Part shown: positions 25,541 through 34,105 of the stretch, in pieces
How positions within the stretch are numbered: the first letter of the stretch is position 1
Layout of the letters: every line of letters starts with the position of its first letter
Assembly (NCBI RefSeq): GCF_008728855.1
Contig: NZ_CP042906.1
Coordinates: 1,860,001 to 1,924,000, forward strand
Direction of reading: 5' to 3'
From: Hypericibacter terrae
Lineage (GTDB): Bacteria > Pseudomonadota > Alphaproteobacteria > Dongiales > Dongiaceae
Length of the DNA stretch: 64,000 nucleotides
Made by a program: the position numbers and the translations under genes
Notes under the pieces: model-generated
What the model was told of the DNA's origin: nothing
Database searches by the model: none
What the model saw: the letters and a program-made list of their open reading frames with translations, nothing else

Positions 25541-25669
25541 CCCCTTCCCTTGCGGGAGGGGGTAGGGGGAGGGGTGTCGGGGGATCGCGGGCATTGAGAA
25601 TCACACCGCCTCCTCCCCGCGTCGCCTCGCTGGTGCTCGGCGACGCTGCCCCTCCCGCAAGGGAAGGGG
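25541..25669. repeat. Small inverted-repeat element between marR and hpaE
   Basis: Perfect inverted repeats of 21 bases at 25541-25561 and 25649-25669, each itself a near-palindrome around CTTGCGGGAGG, enclose about 87 GC-rich bases without a gene. The layout is that of a MITE or paired REP element. It separates marR from the operon promoter and could fold into a large hairpin in a readthrough transcript. Confidence 0.8.
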
Positions 25670-25753
25670 CTGTAGTTTTGTGTATTTACTCTCAGACATA
25701 GAAGTCTGAAGAGACGGCGCCCCAGCTTGACTCAAGGGTGCCTTTACCGGATT

Positions 25754-25770
25754 ATTCGATATCGAACGAT
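25754..25770. promoter_or_regulatory. Putative MarR operator in front of the catabolic operon
   Basis: ATTCGATATCGAACGAT contains the perfect palindrome TTCGATATCGAA and lies 15 bases upstream of the hpaE start. Its near-identical partner at 24746-24762 supports a shared regulator, most simply the MarR protein encoded between the two sites. Confidence 0.68.
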
Positions 25771-25784
25771 TTTTGGAGCCGGAC

Positions 25785-27248
25785 ATGTCTGCGCGGGTCG
25801 AGGGCGTGGAGGTCGATACCCGACATTGGATCGGCGGGAGGCGCGTCGACAGCGCCGATCGGTTCGAGAGCATCTCGCCGATCGACGAGACGCCGATCGC
25901 GGCGCTGGCGCGCGCCGGTGCTGCCGAGGTCGATCAAGCCGTGACGGCGGCGGGCCAGGCCTTCAAGACCTGGTCGCGCACCAGCCGCGAGGAGCGGGCG
26001 CGGCTTCTCCATCGCATCGCCGATATCGTCGAAGCCAAGGTCGAATCCCTGGCGGTGGTCGAGACGCGCGACAACGGCTCGCTGCTGCGTTCGCACCGCC
26101 GCGGGGTGATGCCGCGCGTCGCGATGAATTTCCGCTTCTTCGCCGATTGGCTGCTGCAGCTCGATCACGCCGATTTCGAGGTCCGCCATCACCGCAACCA
26201 TGTGAGCTGGGATCCGAGCGGCGTCGCGGCCATCATCACGCCCTGGAACGCGCCCCTCATGCTCGGCACCTGGCGCATCGCGCCGGCGCTCGCGGCCGGC
26301 TGCACCGTCGTCTACAAGCCGCCGGAATGGGCGCCGCTGACGGCCTCGCTCCTGGCCGACATCACGGCCGAGGCGGGGCTGCCGGAGGGCGTCTTCAATG
26401 TGGTGCAGGGGATCGGGCGCGAGGCGGGCGCCGCCCTGGCGCGCCATCCGAAAATCCGGCGCCTCAGCTTCACCGGTTCGGTCGCGACCGCGAAGCAGAT
26501 CGCGACCTCGGCGGCCGAGAACCTGGTGCCGCTCTCCTTCGAGCTCGGCGGCAAGTCGCCTTACCTGGTGTTCGCCGACGCCGACCTCGATCTCGCCGTG
26601 AATACGGCCGTCGGCCAATATGACAATGCCGGCCAGGTCTGTCTGGCGGGCACCCGCATCCTGGTCGAGGAGAGCATCCGCGCGCGCTTCCTCGAGGCCT
26701 TCATGGCCAAGGCCAGGGCGATCCGCCAGGGCGATCCGCGCGACGAGACCACCGATATCGGCCCGCAGATCAGCCGCCCGCATTTCGAGCGGGTCGACGG
26801 CTATGTGCGGCGGGCCATCGCGTCGGGACTGAAACCCGCGCTCGGCGGCGGCCCGAACAAGGATCTCGGTGGCCTCTATTACCGGCCGACCTTGTTCGTC
26901 GATCCGCCGGCCGGTTCGGAAATCCTGCGCGAAGAGGTCTTCGGGCCGGTTCTCTGTCTGCAATCCTTCCGCGACGAGCCGGAAGGCATCGCCATGGCCA
27001 ACGACACCGAATATGGTCTGGCGGCGATCGTGATGACCGGTGACGAGAAGCGCGCCGAGCGGGTCACGTCGCAGGTCTCGGCCGGCCTGGTCTGGAACAA
27101 TTGCTTCTTTGTGCGCGATCTGCGCCAGGCCTTCGGCGGCAACGGTAAATCCGGCATCGGCCGCGAGGGCGGAACCTGGTCGTTCGACTTCTATTGCGAC
27201 GTCAAGAACAGCGTCTATGCGCCGAATGGCTGGGGGAAGAATGGGTGA
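25785..27248 (+). CDS. hpaE: Aldehyde dehydrogenase, HpaE-like
   Basis: An NAD(P)-dependent aldehyde dehydrogenase of 487 residues with the general base in FELGGKSPY (Glu253) and the catalytic cysteine in GQVCLAGTR (Cys286). The C-terminal block VRDLRQAFGGNGKSGIGREG is close to that of 5-carboxymethyl-2-hydroxymuconate semialdehyde dehydrogenase. In the homoprotocatechuate pathway this enzyme oxidises the ring-cleavage product. The ATG at 25785 follows GGAG; an in-frame TTG at 25773 is less likely. It is the first gene of a nine-gene operon and overlaps the next by 8 bases. Other semialdehydes are possible substrates. Confidence 0.82.
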   Translation: MSARVEGVEVDTRHWIGGRRVDSADRFESISPIDETPIAALARAGAAEVDQAVTAAGQAFKTWSRTSREERARLLHRIADIVEAKVESLAVVETRDNGSLLRSHRRGVMPRVAMNFRFFADWLLQLDHADFEVRHHRNHVSWDPSGVAAIITPWNAPLMLGTWRIAPALAAGCTVVYKPPEWAPLTASLLADITAEAGLPEGVFNVVQGIGREAGAALARHPKIRRLSFTGSVATAKQIATSAAENLVPLSFELGGKSPYLVFADADLDLAVNTAVGQYDNAGQVCLAGTRILVEESIRARFLEAFMAKARAIRQGDPRDETTDIGPQISRPHFERVDGYVRRAIASGLKPALGGGPNKDLGGLYYRPTLFVDPPAGSEILREEVFGPVLCLQSFRDEPEGIAMANDTEYGLAAIVMTGDEKRAERVTSQVSAGLVWNNCFFVRDLRQAFGGNGKSGIGREGGTWSFDFYCDVKNSVYAPNGWGKNG

Positions 27249-28137
27249 GGTTGTCGCCTGTGGGCTGATCGCCCATGTTCCTACGGTCATGCTGCCGCTG
27301 GAGATTCGCCACGAGCTCAATAACGGCCAGGATTTCAGCGTGGTCGACGGGTTCAACCGGCTGCGCAGCGAGGTGCTGTCGAACCTCGGCCACGATCTCG
27401 TGATCGTGTTCGACTCCCACTGGTTCACGACCGTCGAGTTCGTGATCAGCGGCCATGCCCATCGCAGCGGCAAATTCACCTCGGACGAGCTGCCGCGCGG
27501 CATGTCGCAGGTGCCCTATGATTTTCCGGGCGACCCGGCGTTCGCGAAGGCCGCCGCCGCGAACGGGCGCAAGCATGGCACCTGGCTCACCGCGATCGAC
27601 GACCCCTGTCTGCCGATCCATTATGCGACCGTCAACCCGCTGAAATATCTCCAGCGCGGCAAGGAAGCCTGGGTGTCCGTAAGCTGCTGCCAGACGGCGG
27701 AGAGCGAGGACTTCCTGCGCGTCGGCCGGGCGCTGCGCGAGACCATCGCGGGCCTCGATCGCCGCGTGGTGCTGCTGGCGTCGGGCGCCATGAGCCACAA
27801 ATTCTGGCCGCTGCAGAAGCTGCGGGAGCATGAGGCGGCGGGGATCGAGCATATCTTCAGCCCGGCCCATTCGGCGGCCGACCTGGAGCGCATCGAGTGG
27901 ATGAAGCAGGGCGACCATGCCCGCATCCTGCGGACCATGCCGGAGTTTCTTCGCTTCAAGCCCGAGGCGAATTTCGGCCATTATCTGATGATGGCGGCGG
28001 CCCTGGGCGAGGAGGATTTCACCGCGCCGGGCCGGCTCTTCAGCGCCTATGAGAATGCGATCGGCACCGGCCAGGTCCATGTCTGGTTCGATCGGCCGAA
28101 AGAAGGCTGGAACGCCCGGCGCCACGCGGCGGAATGA
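27241..28137 (+). CDS. hpaD: Class III extradiol ring-cleavage dioxygenase, HpaD/HpcB-like
   Basis: A LigB-superfamily dioxygenase of 298 residues. The expected metal ligands are seen as His12 (IAHVP), His60 (FDSHW) and Glu235 (MPEF), and the motif LASGAMSHKFWP carries the conserved catalytic histidine. The sequence follows 3,4-dihydroxyphenylacetate 2,3-dioxygenase of the HpcB type (TSDELP, YDFPGDP). It would open a catechol ring in the meta position with Fe2+ and O2. It overlaps the dehydrogenase gene upstream, indicating translational coupling. The true catechol may differ from homoprotocatechuate. Confidence 0.82.
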   Translation: MGEVVACGLIAHVPTVMLPLEIRHELNNGQDFSVVDGFNRLRSEVLSNLGHDLVIVFDSHWFTTVEFVISGHAHRSGKFTSDELPRGMSQVPYDFPGDPAFAKAAAANGRKHGTWLTAIDDPCLPIHYATVNPLKYLQRGKEAWVSVSCCQTAESEDFLRVGRALRETIAGLDRRVVLLASGAMSHKFWPLQKLREHEAAGIEHIFSPAHSAADLERIEWMKQGDHARILRTMPEFLRFKPEANFGHYLMMAAALGEEDFTAPGRLFSAYENAIGTGQVHVWFDRPKEGWNARRHAAE

Positions 28138-28159
28138 GGCGGATCGAGGGGAGGGGGAC

Positions 28160-29017
28160 GTGACTCGGGAATTTCGTCGGATTCTGCTGGGGGGCGCCGT
28201 GGTTGAGACCGAACGCCAGGGCGAGGAGCTCGTGGCGCGCGACGGCCGGCGCATCGCGGTCGCCGATGCGATCCATCTGCCGCCGGTGGTGCCGACCAAG
28301 GTGATCGCGGTCCATCTCAACCATGTCAGCCGGGTCAAGGAATTCCAGATCAAGCTGTCCGCGACCCCGACCTATTTCCAGAAGCCGACCTCGGCGCTCA
28401 ATTCCCATCGCGGCGACGTGGTGCGGCCCCGGAACTGCAAATGGCTGAATTACGAGGGCGAGGTCGGCATCGTCATCGGCCGGCGCTGCCGCAATGTCAG
28501 CCAGGCGGAAGCGGGCGACTACATCGCGGGCTACACGGTCGCCAACGATTTCGGCCTGCATGATTTCCGCGATACCGACGCGGGCTCGATGCTGCGCGTC
28601 AAGGGCAGCGACACGCTCTGTCCGCTGGGGCCCGGCCTCGTCACGGGCTGGGACTTCCGCAACAAATATCTGCGCACCTATGTCAACGGCCAGATCAAGC
28701 AGGACGGCAACACGGCCGAGATGACCTGGGACATGCATTATCTGGTGGCCGACATCGCCCGCAATATCACGCTGGAGCCGGGCGATGTGCTGCTCTCAGG
28801 CACCCCCGCCAATTCGCGGCCCGTCAAACCGGGCGATCTGGTCGAGGTCGAAGTGGAGGGGCTCGGGCGGCTGTCGAACCGGATCGTCGAAGGGCCGCTG
28901 CCGATCCGTACCGAACTCGGCGCCCAGCCGTCGGAATCCGAGGAAGTGCTTTCGACCGCGCTCGGCGGCGAATGGGAGTTCCGCGGCATCCGCCCGCCCA
29001 AGAAGCCGGGCGCCTGA
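28160..29017 (+). CDS. Fumarylacetoacetate hydrolase-family protein (HpaG-like)
   Basis: A single FAH domain protein of 285 residues. The fold motifs are present: HVSRVKEFQ, the metal-ligand region NYEGEVGIVIGRRC with its acidic residues, YTVANDFGLHDFR, and LLSGTPANSRPVKPGD. In the homoprotocatechuate pathway HpaG decarboxylates and isomerises the ring-fission product; other members hydrolyse acylpyruvates. The start is GTG at 28160 with GAGGGGAGGGGG before it. HpaG proteins are often two-domain; this is a one-domain form, so the exact reaction is open. Confidence 0.75.
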   Translation: MTREFRRILLGGAVVETERQGEELVARDGRRIAVADAIHLPPVVPTKVIAVHLNHVSRVKEFQIKLSATPTYFQKPTSALNSHRGDVVRPRNCKWLNYEGEVGIVIGRRCRNVSQAEAGDYIAGYTVANDFGLHDFRDTDAGSMLRVKGSDTLCPLGPGLVTGWDFRNKYLRTYVNGQIKQDGNTAEMTWDMHYLVADIARNITLEPGDVLLSGTPANSRPVKPGDLVEVEVEGLGRLSNRIVEGPLPIRTELGAQPSESEEVLSTALGGEWEFRGIRPPKKPGA

Positions 29018-29028
29018 GGTCATCCCCC

Positions 29029-29829
29029 ATGCCGAAGCAGCAAGGCTTCTTCTACCCCCGCAGCGCCACCGGCCAGGCCTCGCTCTTGCCGCCGCCGCCC
29101 TGGTTCTATGCCGGCGACCTCCTGACCATCGAATACCGGACCGATCCGGCGCGGGTGGCCGAGCTCCTGCCGGCCCCCTTGACCCTGGCGCCCGAGGACC
29201 CCGGCGCCGTGGCGCTGATCTGGGCCGACTGGCAGTCCTGCGGCGGGACCAAGGCCGAGCTGCTCGATCCCGTCCGCGCGCAATATAAGGAGTGCTTCGC
29301 GGTCGTGCGCTGCGCCTTCGAGGGCCGGGTCTATTCGCGCTGCCTCTATATCTGGGTCGACAAGGATTTCGCCCTGCTGCGCGGCATCCATCAGGGCTAT
29401 CCGAAGAAGTTCGGCTCGATCCATATGACGCGTCCGCATCCCTTCGCGCCGGCGCCGCAGGTGGCGGCGGGCGGCACCTTCGGGGCCACGCTGGCCGCCA
29501 ACGATCGCCGGCTGGCGGAGACGGTCATCACGCTCAGCGAGCCCACCGAGCGCAACGGCTTCGTCAACGGCCATCCGATGGCCCATCACCGCTGGCTGCC
29601 GGCGATCGACGGCAAGGGCGATGTCCATGCCGAGCTGATCGAATCCGGTGGCGCCAAGTTCGAGGGGGCCAAGCCCTGGCGCGCCAGGGTCGATCATTTC
29701 GAGATGTTCGATTCGCCGACCGAGGAGCTGAGCCGTCTCGAGGTGAAAGAGATGATCGGCGCCTATTACCGCCAGATCGGCGTGGTCTGGAATGGCGGCA
29801 AGTCGCTGGTGCCGTCGATCGGCCGTTAA
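29029..29829 (+). CDS. Acetoacetate decarboxylase-family protein
   Basis: A protein of 266 residues of the ADC fold. The motif GYPKKFGSI contains the lysine pair in which the first lysine forms a Schiff base and the second lowers its pKa in true decarboxylases. The family also includes aldolase-dehydratases, so the reaction could be decarboxylation of a beta-keto acid or a related Schiff-base step on a pathway intermediate. It lies 11 bases after the FAH-family gene and is part of the same operon. Such a gene is not a standard member of hpa clusters. Confidence 0.78.
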   Translation: MPKQQGFFYPRSATGQASLLPPPPWFYAGDLLTIEYRTDPARVAELLPAPLTLAPEDPGAVALIWADWQSCGGTKAELLDPVRAQYKECFAVVRCAFEGRVYSRCLYIWVDKDFALLRGIHQGYPKKFGSIHMTRPHPFAPAPQVAAGGTFGATLAANDRRLAETVITLSEPTERNGFVNGHPMAHHRWLPAIDGKGDVHAELIESGGAKFEGAKPWRARVDHFEMFDSPTEELSRLEVKEMIGAYYRQIGVVWNGGKSLVPSIGR

Positions 29830-29858
29830 GCCGGAACAAGTTTCATGAGGATCGCGGG

Positions 29859-31121
29859 ATGACCAGTTTCAAGCCCACCGATGACGGCCATGCCGATCTC
29901 TCGGACCATGACGCGTTCCTGGAAGGCGCGCCACACAACACCTTTGCCCGGATGCGCCGCGAGGATCCGCTGGCCTGGAGCGAGATGAAGGGGGCCAAGG
30001 GCTTCTGGTCGATCACGCGTCACCAGGATGTGCTCGACCTCAACCGGAGTTTCGAGCTGCTGAGCTCGGCCCGCGGCATCCGGATGGAGGACCAGACCTA
30101 TGAGGAATATCTGGCGCGCCGCACCTTCCAGGAGACCGACCCGCCCGAGCATTCCCGGACGCGGGTCCTCGTCAGCAAGGCTTTCTCCAAGCCGGTAGTG
30201 GCGCTGTTCGAGGAGCAGATCCGCCTGATCTGCGATTCCATCCTCGACGACGTGATGGAGCGGCGCAGCTTCGAAGCCGTCAAGGATGTGGCGCGGCAAT
30301 TGCCGATGCGCATGCTGGGCCAGATCCTGGGCACGCCCGAGGCCGATCTCGACTGGCTGGTGGAGAAGGGCGACCAGCTCATCGCCAATACCGATCCGGA
30401 ATTCACCGAGCATGTGCTCGACAAGGCCGATACCGACGCCTATCGCTTCATGCCGTTCCGCTCGCCGGCGGGCGCCGATCTCTACGACTACGCCAAGAAG
30501 CTGATGGAGGACAAGCAGCGCCGCGGCGACACCTCCGGCGTGCTGCATCTGATCCTGCAGCCGGACGCCCATGGCAATGTCATTTCGGAGCTGGAGTTTC
30601 GGAACTTCTTCTGCCTGCTGGTCGCGGCCGGCAACGACACCACACGCTATTCGATCGCGGCCTCGCTTTATGCGCTCGCCAACCGGCCCGAGTTGATGAA
30701 GCAGCTGCAGGCGGGCGAGGGCAATATCTGGGAGACGGCGCCCGACGAATTCATCCGCTGGGCCTCGCCGACCATGCATTTCCGCCGCACCGCGACCCGC
30801 GATTTCGAGATGCATGGCAAGACGGTCAAGGCGGGCGACAAGGTCATCCTCTGGTTCGTCTCCGCCAATCGCGACGAGCAGACTTTCGAGAACCCCTTCG
30901 AGCTCAATCTGCTCCGCACCCCCAACCGCCATGTCGCCTTCGGTCAGGGGGGCCCGCATGTCTGCCTCGGCATGTGGCTGGCGCGGCTCGAGGTCCGGAT
31001 CCTGCTGCAGGAGATGGTGAAGCGGATGACGCGCATCGAGCAGACCGGTCCGCATGAATATCTGCGCTCCAATTTCATCGGCGGCATCAAGCGGCTGCCG
31101 GTGCGGATCGCTTTGCACTAA
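29859..31121 (+). CDS. Cytochrome P450 of the catabolic operon
   Basis: A soluble P450 of 420 residues. It has an I-helix AAGNDTTRYS, the ExxR-type segment DEFIRWASP, and the haem loop FGQGGPHVCLGMWLA with the axial Cys369; the loop has one extra residue compared with FGxGxHxCxG. It lies directly upstream of a glutamine-synthetase-like gene, its ferredoxin and its reductase, forming a complete three-component monooxygenase. The ATG at 29859 follows GCGGG; no stronger ribosome site is seen. It is probably a hydroxylase for the pathway substrate. Confidence 0.9.
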   Translation: MTSFKPTDDGHADLSDHDAFLEGAPHNTFARMRREDPLAWSEMKGAKGFWSITRHQDVLDLNRSFELLSSARGIRMEDQTYEEYLARRTFQETDPPEHSRTRVLVSKAFSKPVVALFEEQIRLICDSILDDVMERRSFEAVKDVARQLPMRMLGQILGTPEADLDWLVEKGDQLIANTDPEFTEHVLDKADTDAYRFMPFRSPAGADLYDYAKKLMEDKQRRGDTSGVLHLILQPDAHGNVISELEFRNFFCLLVAAGNDTTRYSIAASLYALANRPELMKQLQAGEGNIWETAPDEFIRWASPTMHFRRTATRDFEMHGKTVKAGDKVILWFVSANRDEQTFENPFELNLLRTPNRHVAFGQGGPHVCLGMWLARLEVRILLQEMVKRMTRIEQTGPHEYLRSNFIGGIKRLPVRIALH

Positions 31122-31147
31122 CGAAAAAAGACGTCAGGGAGAGAGAC

Positions 31148-32437
31148 ATGCCTTCGGGCGAACGGCTTCGTCTTCTGTTTTGCGACCATCTGAGCCTGGC
31201 ACGCGGGAAGTATCTCCCCGCCAGCAAGATCGGCAGTGGCTCCTCGCGCTTCTGCCAGGGCACCTTCGCGGTCACCTATGACAAGGAGATGCAGCCGGCA
31301 CCCGGCGGCAAGATGCTCGAAGGCCTGCCCGACATGGACGCGGTCTATAGGGGCGACGATATCCGCCAGGGCTGGGAGCCGCACACCAAGGTGGTGATGG
31401 CCGACCTCTACGAGACCAGCGGCAATCCGCTTGGGCTCTGCGGCCGCAGCCTGCTGAAGCGCACGGTCAGGGAATGGCAGGCGCTGGGCTTGACGCCCAA
31501 GGTCGGGCTCGAGCTCGAGGCCTTCGCCTTCCAGCGCGATGAGAACGGCAAGCTGGTGCCCTACCACACGCCGGGCGCCTATGTGTACAGCACGGGACGC
31601 CTCGCCGACCCTTTGCGCTTCACCGACGCCATCTGGAACAAGGCGCATGAGGTGGGGTTCCCGATCGACGGTTTCACCACGGAATATGACGCGCCGCAGT
31701 TCGAGTTCACCCTGACCTATGACGATGCGGTCAAGGCGGTGGACGACATCTTCCTGTTCCGCCTGATGGCGCGCGAGATCGCGCTCGACCACGGCATTAT
31801 CCTGACCTTCATGCCGAAGCCGATCCCGACGCTGGGCGGCAGCGGGCTCCATGTCAATTTCAGCTTCAACGACAAGCAGGGCAAGAACGTCATCGGCGAG
31901 ACCGCCCATGTCGAGACGCTGAGCGACCTGACGAAGGGCTGCATCGCCGGATTGATGCATCACCATCGCGGCATGGCGGGGCTGGTGGCGCCGACGGTCA
32001 ATTCCTACGAGCGGCTGAAGCCGGCGAGCCTCTCCGGATATTGGTGCAACTGGGGCATCGACCATCGCGGCGTCACCACCCGGCTCTCGACCGAGGGCGG
32101 CAAGAAGGCCCGCATCGAGCATCGCATGGGCGATGCCGCCGCCAATCCCTACACCCTGGTCGCGACCGTGCTGCAGGCGGCCAAGCTGGGCTTCACCGGC
32201 AAATACAATCTGCCGGCGGCCGAGACGGCGGATTGCATCGAACGGCATGACGCCACGATCGGCGTGCCCGACAATCTGGCCGAGGCGCTCAAGGCCCTGG
32301 CCGAGGACAAGAAGCTGGGCGCCGCCGTGGGCGAGCTGCTGGTCGGTAACCATATCGGCATCAAGGAAGGCGAAATCCGGAGGGTCGCGGCGCTCGAAGG
32401 CGATGCGGTCCGCGATTATTACATCTATTATGTCTGA
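31148..32437 (+). CDS. Glutamine-synthetase-family ligase (gamma-glutamyl-amide synthetase type)
   Basis: A protein of 429 residues with the GS catalytic core: GLELEAFAF (metal site glutamates), the histidine loop GGSGLHVNFSF, and the C-terminal arginine region RIEHRMGDAAANPYTLVA, which differs from housekeeping GlnA. The length is shorter than GlnA and fits the GlnA-like group that includes PuuA and IpuC, which join glutamate to amines. Its place between a P450 and its ferredoxin is unusual for proteobacteria and recalls mycobacterial morpholine/piperidine clusters. The amine substrate is unknown. It probably activates or protects an amine before oxidation. Confidence 0.85.
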   Translation: MPSGERLRLLFCDHLSLARGKYLPASKIGSGSSRFCQGTFAVTYDKEMQPAPGGKMLEGLPDMDAVYRGDDIRQGWEPHTKVVMADLYETSGNPLGLCGRSLLKRTVREWQALGLTPKVGLELEAFAFQRDENGKLVPYHTPGAYVYSTGRLADPLRFTDAIWNKAHEVGFPIDGFTTEYDAPQFEFTLTYDDAVKAVDDIFLFRLMAREIALDHGIILTFMPKPIPTLGGSGLHVNFSFNDKQGKNVIGETAHVETLSDLTKGCIAGLMHHHRGMAGLVAPTVNSYERLKPASLSGYWCNWGIDHRGVTTRLSTEGGKKARIEHRMGDAAANPYTLVATVLQAAKLGFTGKYNLPAAETADCIERHDATIGVPDNLAEALKALAEDKKLGAAVGELLVGNHIGIKEGEIRRVAALEGDAVRDYYIYYV

Positions 32438-32491
32438 AGCGATGACCGAGGCCGGGAGCCGCCCGCGGCGGACCGGAAATAGGAGTGGGAC

Positions 32492-32809
32492 TTGCCGAAA
32501 GTAACCTGGATCCTGAAGGACGGCCGGAAGATCACGGCCGACGTGAAGACCGGCCATAACCTGATGGAAGCGGCCGTCGCCAACAATGTTCCCAACGTGA
32601 TCGGCGAATGCGGCGGCTGCCTCTCCTGCGCCACCTGCCATGTCTATGTCGACGAGGCCTGGTACGACAAGGCCGGCAAGCCCGACGACATGGAGCGCGA
32701 CATGCTGGAGATCACTGCGGCCGAGCGGCTTCCCTTGAGCCGGCTCAGCTGCCAGATCCAGGCGACCGACGCGCTGGACGGCATCATCCTCCATGTGCCT
32801 GAGATCTGA
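32492..32809 (+). CDS. [2Fe-2S] ferredoxin, adrenodoxin type
   Basis: An electron carrier of 105 residues with the cluster ligands Cys40, Cys46, Cys49 (motif ECGGCLSCATCHVYV) and Cys87 (LSCQI). An additional cysteine at 43 is not a ligand in the family and is unusual. The start is TTG at 32492 preceded by AGGAGTGG. It passes electrons from the adjacent reductase to the P450, and perhaps also to the second P450 at 21857. Confidence 0.93.
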   Translation: MPKVTWILKDGRKITADVKTGHNLMEAAVANNVPNVIGECGGCLSCATCHVYVDEAWYDKAGKPDDMERDMLEITAAERLPLSRLSCQIQATDALDGIILHVPEI

Positions 32810-32838
32810 CCGCCGGCCGGGGCGCTGAAGGAGCCCCC

Positions 32839-34062
32839 ATGGCGGATCCGATCATCGTCATCGGCGCCGGACAGGCCGGCGCCTCGCTGGTCGCGAAGCT
32901 CCGGGCGCTCGGCTATGGCGGATCCCTGCTGCTGCTGGGCGACGAGCCCGTGCTTCCCTATCAGCGTCCGCCGCTGTCCAAGAAATACATGTCGGGCGAG
33001 TTCACCGTCGACCGCCTGCTGATCCGCGCGCCCAGCTGGTATGAGGAGCAGAAGGTCGAGACGCGGCTGTCCGCGCCGGTCTCGGCAATCCTTCCGCGCG
33101 ACCGGCTCGTGGCGCTGTCCGACGGTTCGATGCTCCGTTACAGCAAGCTCGCGCTGACCACCGGCTCACGACCGCGAACCTTGCCGGACGCCGTCGGCGG
33201 CAATCTCGCCGGCGTCTTCACGGTGCGGGGCCTGGCCGATGCCGATAGCATCATGCCGATATTCCTGCCGGGCAGGAAATTGCTGGTGATCGGCGGCGGC
33301 TATATCGGGCTCGAAGCGGCCGCCGTCGCCTCGACGAAGGGCCTCGACGTCACGCTCATCGAGATGGCCGACCGCATCCTGCAGCGAGTGGCGGCGCCGA
33401 TGACCTCCGATTATTTCCGGGCGCTCCATACGCGCCATGGCGTCACGATCCGCGAAGCGACCGGCCTCGACGCGCTGGTCGGCAAGGAAGGGCGGCTCGT
33501 CGGCGCCAGGCTCAAGGACGGCACTCGGCTTGACGCCGATCTCGCCATCGTCGGCATCGGCATTCACCCCAATGACGGTCTGGCGGCTGATGCAGGTCTC
33601 ATTGTCGAGAACGGAATCCATGTCGACGGCCAATGCCGGACCTCGGATCCCGACATCTTCGCCGCCGGGGATTGTGCGAGTTTCTCCTGGCGCGGGGTCC
33701 GGACAAGGCTCGAATCCGTGCAGAACGCGGTCGAGCAGGCCGAGCATGCCGCGGCGGCCATGCTCGGCGCCGCGGGCGACTACGACCCGGTACCCTGGTT
33801 CTGGTCCGACCAGTATGACGTGAAGCTGCAGATCGCCGGCCTCAATCGCGGCTATACCGACACGGTCTTGCGGCCCGGCAAGCGCGAGCTCAGCCAGTCG
33901 GTCTGGTATTATCGGGGGGAGGAACTGATCGCGGTCGATGCGATGAACGACGCGCTGGCCTATGGCATCGGCAAGAAGGTGCTGGAGGCGCGGCGCTCGA
34001 TCCCGAAGGCCGCGGTCGGCGATCCCTCGGTCGAGTTGAAAACCTGGCTCACGGCCTCGTAA
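32839..34062 (+). CDS. NAD(P)H-ferredoxin reductase (putidaredoxin reductase type)
   Basis: A flavoprotein of 407 residues. It has the FAD-binding GAGQAGASLVAKLRALGY near the N-terminus, the NAD-binding VIGGGYIGLEAAAVA near residue 155, and the second FAD motif DIFAAGDCASF. The C-terminal domain (PWFWSDQYDVKLQIAG) is typical of putidaredoxin/rhodocoxin reductases. It completes the P450 electron chain with the ferredoxin 29 bases upstream. Confidence 0.93.
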   Translation: MADPIIVIGAGQAGASLVAKLRALGYGGSLLLLGDEPVLPYQRPPLSKKYMSGEFTVDRLLIRAPSWYEEQKVETRLSAPVSAILPRDRLVALSDGSMLRYSKLALTTGSRPRTLPDAVGGNLAGVFTVRGLADADSIMPIFLPGRKLLVIGGGYIGLEAAAVASTKGLDVTLIEMADRILQRVAAPMTSDYFRALHTRHGVTIREATGLDALVGKEGRLVGARLKDGTRLDADLAIVGIGIHPNDGLAADAGLIVENGIHVDGQCRTSDPDIFAAGDCASFSWRGVRTRLESVQNAVEQAEHAAAAMLGAAGDYDPVPWFWSDQYDVKLQIAGLNRGYTDTVLRPGKRELSQSVWYYRGEELIAVDAMNDALAYGIGKKVLEARRSIPKAAVGDPSVELKTWLTAS

Positions 34063-34105
34063 GCTTCGCCGGCCGTTTTCGTCTCTGCCGTTCGCGAGGG
34101 CTGCC

